Source: Paraburkholderia phenazinium
Lineage (GTDB): Bacteria; Pseudomonadota; Gammaproteobacteria; Burkholderiales; Burkholderiaceae
Direction: 5' to 3'
DNA: 64,000 nt
NCBI RefSeq assembly: GCF_900141745.1
Contig: NZ_FSRM01000002.1
Span: 682,001-746,000 of the forward strand
In this document: positions 63,523 to 64,000 of the stretch, piece by piece
How positions within the stretch are numbered: the first letter of the stretch is position 1
Layout of the letters: each line of letters begins with the position of its first letter
Translations under genes and position numbers: made by a program
Notes under the pieces: generated by a model
The model's database searches: none
Seen by the model: only the letters and a program-made list of their open reading frames with translations
Told to the model about the DNA's origin: nothing

Positions 63523-63604
63523 TCAGGCGATCTGCCCCGCTCATTGATGGGGTGCTTCATGCAAACAGCAGGTTCCTGCTGCACCGAAGATTGGTGAAGT
63601 AAGT

Positions 63605-63930
63605 CTCAGCCGGCCCTCGCCGCTCCAACCTCGAGCAGCGCCAGGGCCGGCTGCCCGACTCCCTCCAGCAGCGCACGGTCCGGCCCGGGCAAGCACCCGT
63701 ATGCCGAGACGGACGCCCAGCAGCAACCGGGCAAGATCGTCGGCGGACTGTGCAGTCGAAATCTCGCGGGCCTGCCGACCGGCGTGCGCACAACGCCGGA
63801 AAAACGCTTCTGCCGCCACGAGCACGCTGGTCCCTTCGATCCCTCTCGCTGACTCATTACAGTTCCCATTGGCACGTCCGTGAAGATTGCCCAAATGGTC
63901 TCGCAAAGTGACCTCATCTCGCAAGGCAAA
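63605..63930 (-). pseudogene. TetR-family regulator C-terminal remnant with frameshift
   Basis: On the minus strand one frame reads NCNESARGIEGTSVLVAAEA, FFRRC, then QSADDLARLLLGVRLGIRVL ARAG, like the ligand-binding half of TetR proteins. Near 63685 the sense shifts to a neighbouring frame that continues DRALLEGVGQPALALLEVG and stops at 63606. One extra base explains the break. The N-terminal helix-turn-helix is absent from the visible part. It is therefore a broken gene, or the sequence has a single-base error there. Confidence 0.5.
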
Positions 63931-64000
63931 GTAGCAGCAAAGACAAAACGAGCCAGCGTGCCGAGGACGGGCTGCGTCGCTCGAATCGCGTCGGCGACCA

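Overview
The window looks like a replicon of Burkholderiaceae, most likely Paraburkholderia, Caballeronia or Burkholderia. The base is GC-rich. It has a Burkholderia-type 16-strand porin, a ferulate-to-protocatechuate cluster, and glutamate/aspartate transporter and amino-acid cassettes close to those known from this group. The mosaic layout, with transposon genes, defence genes and many small broken genes, suggests a second chromosome, a megaplasmid or a plastic chromosomal region. This genus call is inference from recognised families, not from a database search.

1-12.4 kb: catabolism of lignin-derived phenylpropanoids. A porin and an MFS transporter are followed by a MarR regulator. A long minus-strand series encodes a coniferyl-alcohol dehydrogenase, vanillin dehydrogenase, feruloyl-CoA hydratase/lyase and an ADP-forming feruloyl-CoA synthetase-like enzyme. 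Beside it lie vanB and vanA with their own divergent MarR regulator. Together these would take coniferyl alcohol or ferulate to vanillin, vanillate and protocatechuate. Clear palindromes sit in front of the operons.

12.6-41.3 kb: accessory island. A Tn7-like transposition module lies on the minus strand (tnsA, tnsB, tnsC and two different TniQ/TnsD genes, 34.9 to 27.0 kb). On the cargo side are an Avs-like STAND NTPase with an N-terminal Cap4-type nuclease (22.3-26.9 kb), an unrecognised 1128-residue protein with a frameshifted small partner (18.1-21.8 kb), and a two-gene Mokosh type I-like antiphage system (kinase-SF1 helicase plus PLD-fold protein, 12.7-17.7 kb). On the other side of tnsA are an IS3-like truncated DDE protein, a KfrA-like coiled-coil protein paired with a long tyrosine recombinase, then a scatter of XRE, ParS/MbcA-like and DUF1778 antitoxin-type genes and remnants. 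I could not define the transposon ends by eye.

41.5-49.9 kb: a medium-chain reductase, a large fused CheB-CheR-PAS-histidine kinase-receiver protein, several small hypothetical genes and a SAM methyltransferase.

50.1-64 kb: amino-acid uptake and conversion. One cluster has an ornithine-cyclodeaminase-family enzyme, a threonine-dehydratase-family PLP enzyme, a DadA-type FAD oxidoreductase and an amino-acid binding protein. It is divergent from a second ornithine-cyclodeaminase-family gene and a DauR-like regulator. A second cluster has LysR, gltIJKL, an aspartate aminotransferase-like protein, an atypical SDR and an RraA-type aldolase. I infer uptake and breakdown of acidic, possibly hydroxylated or D-, amino acids. 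The window ends in a frameshifted TetR-family remnant. No rRNA, tRNA or CRISPR array was seen.
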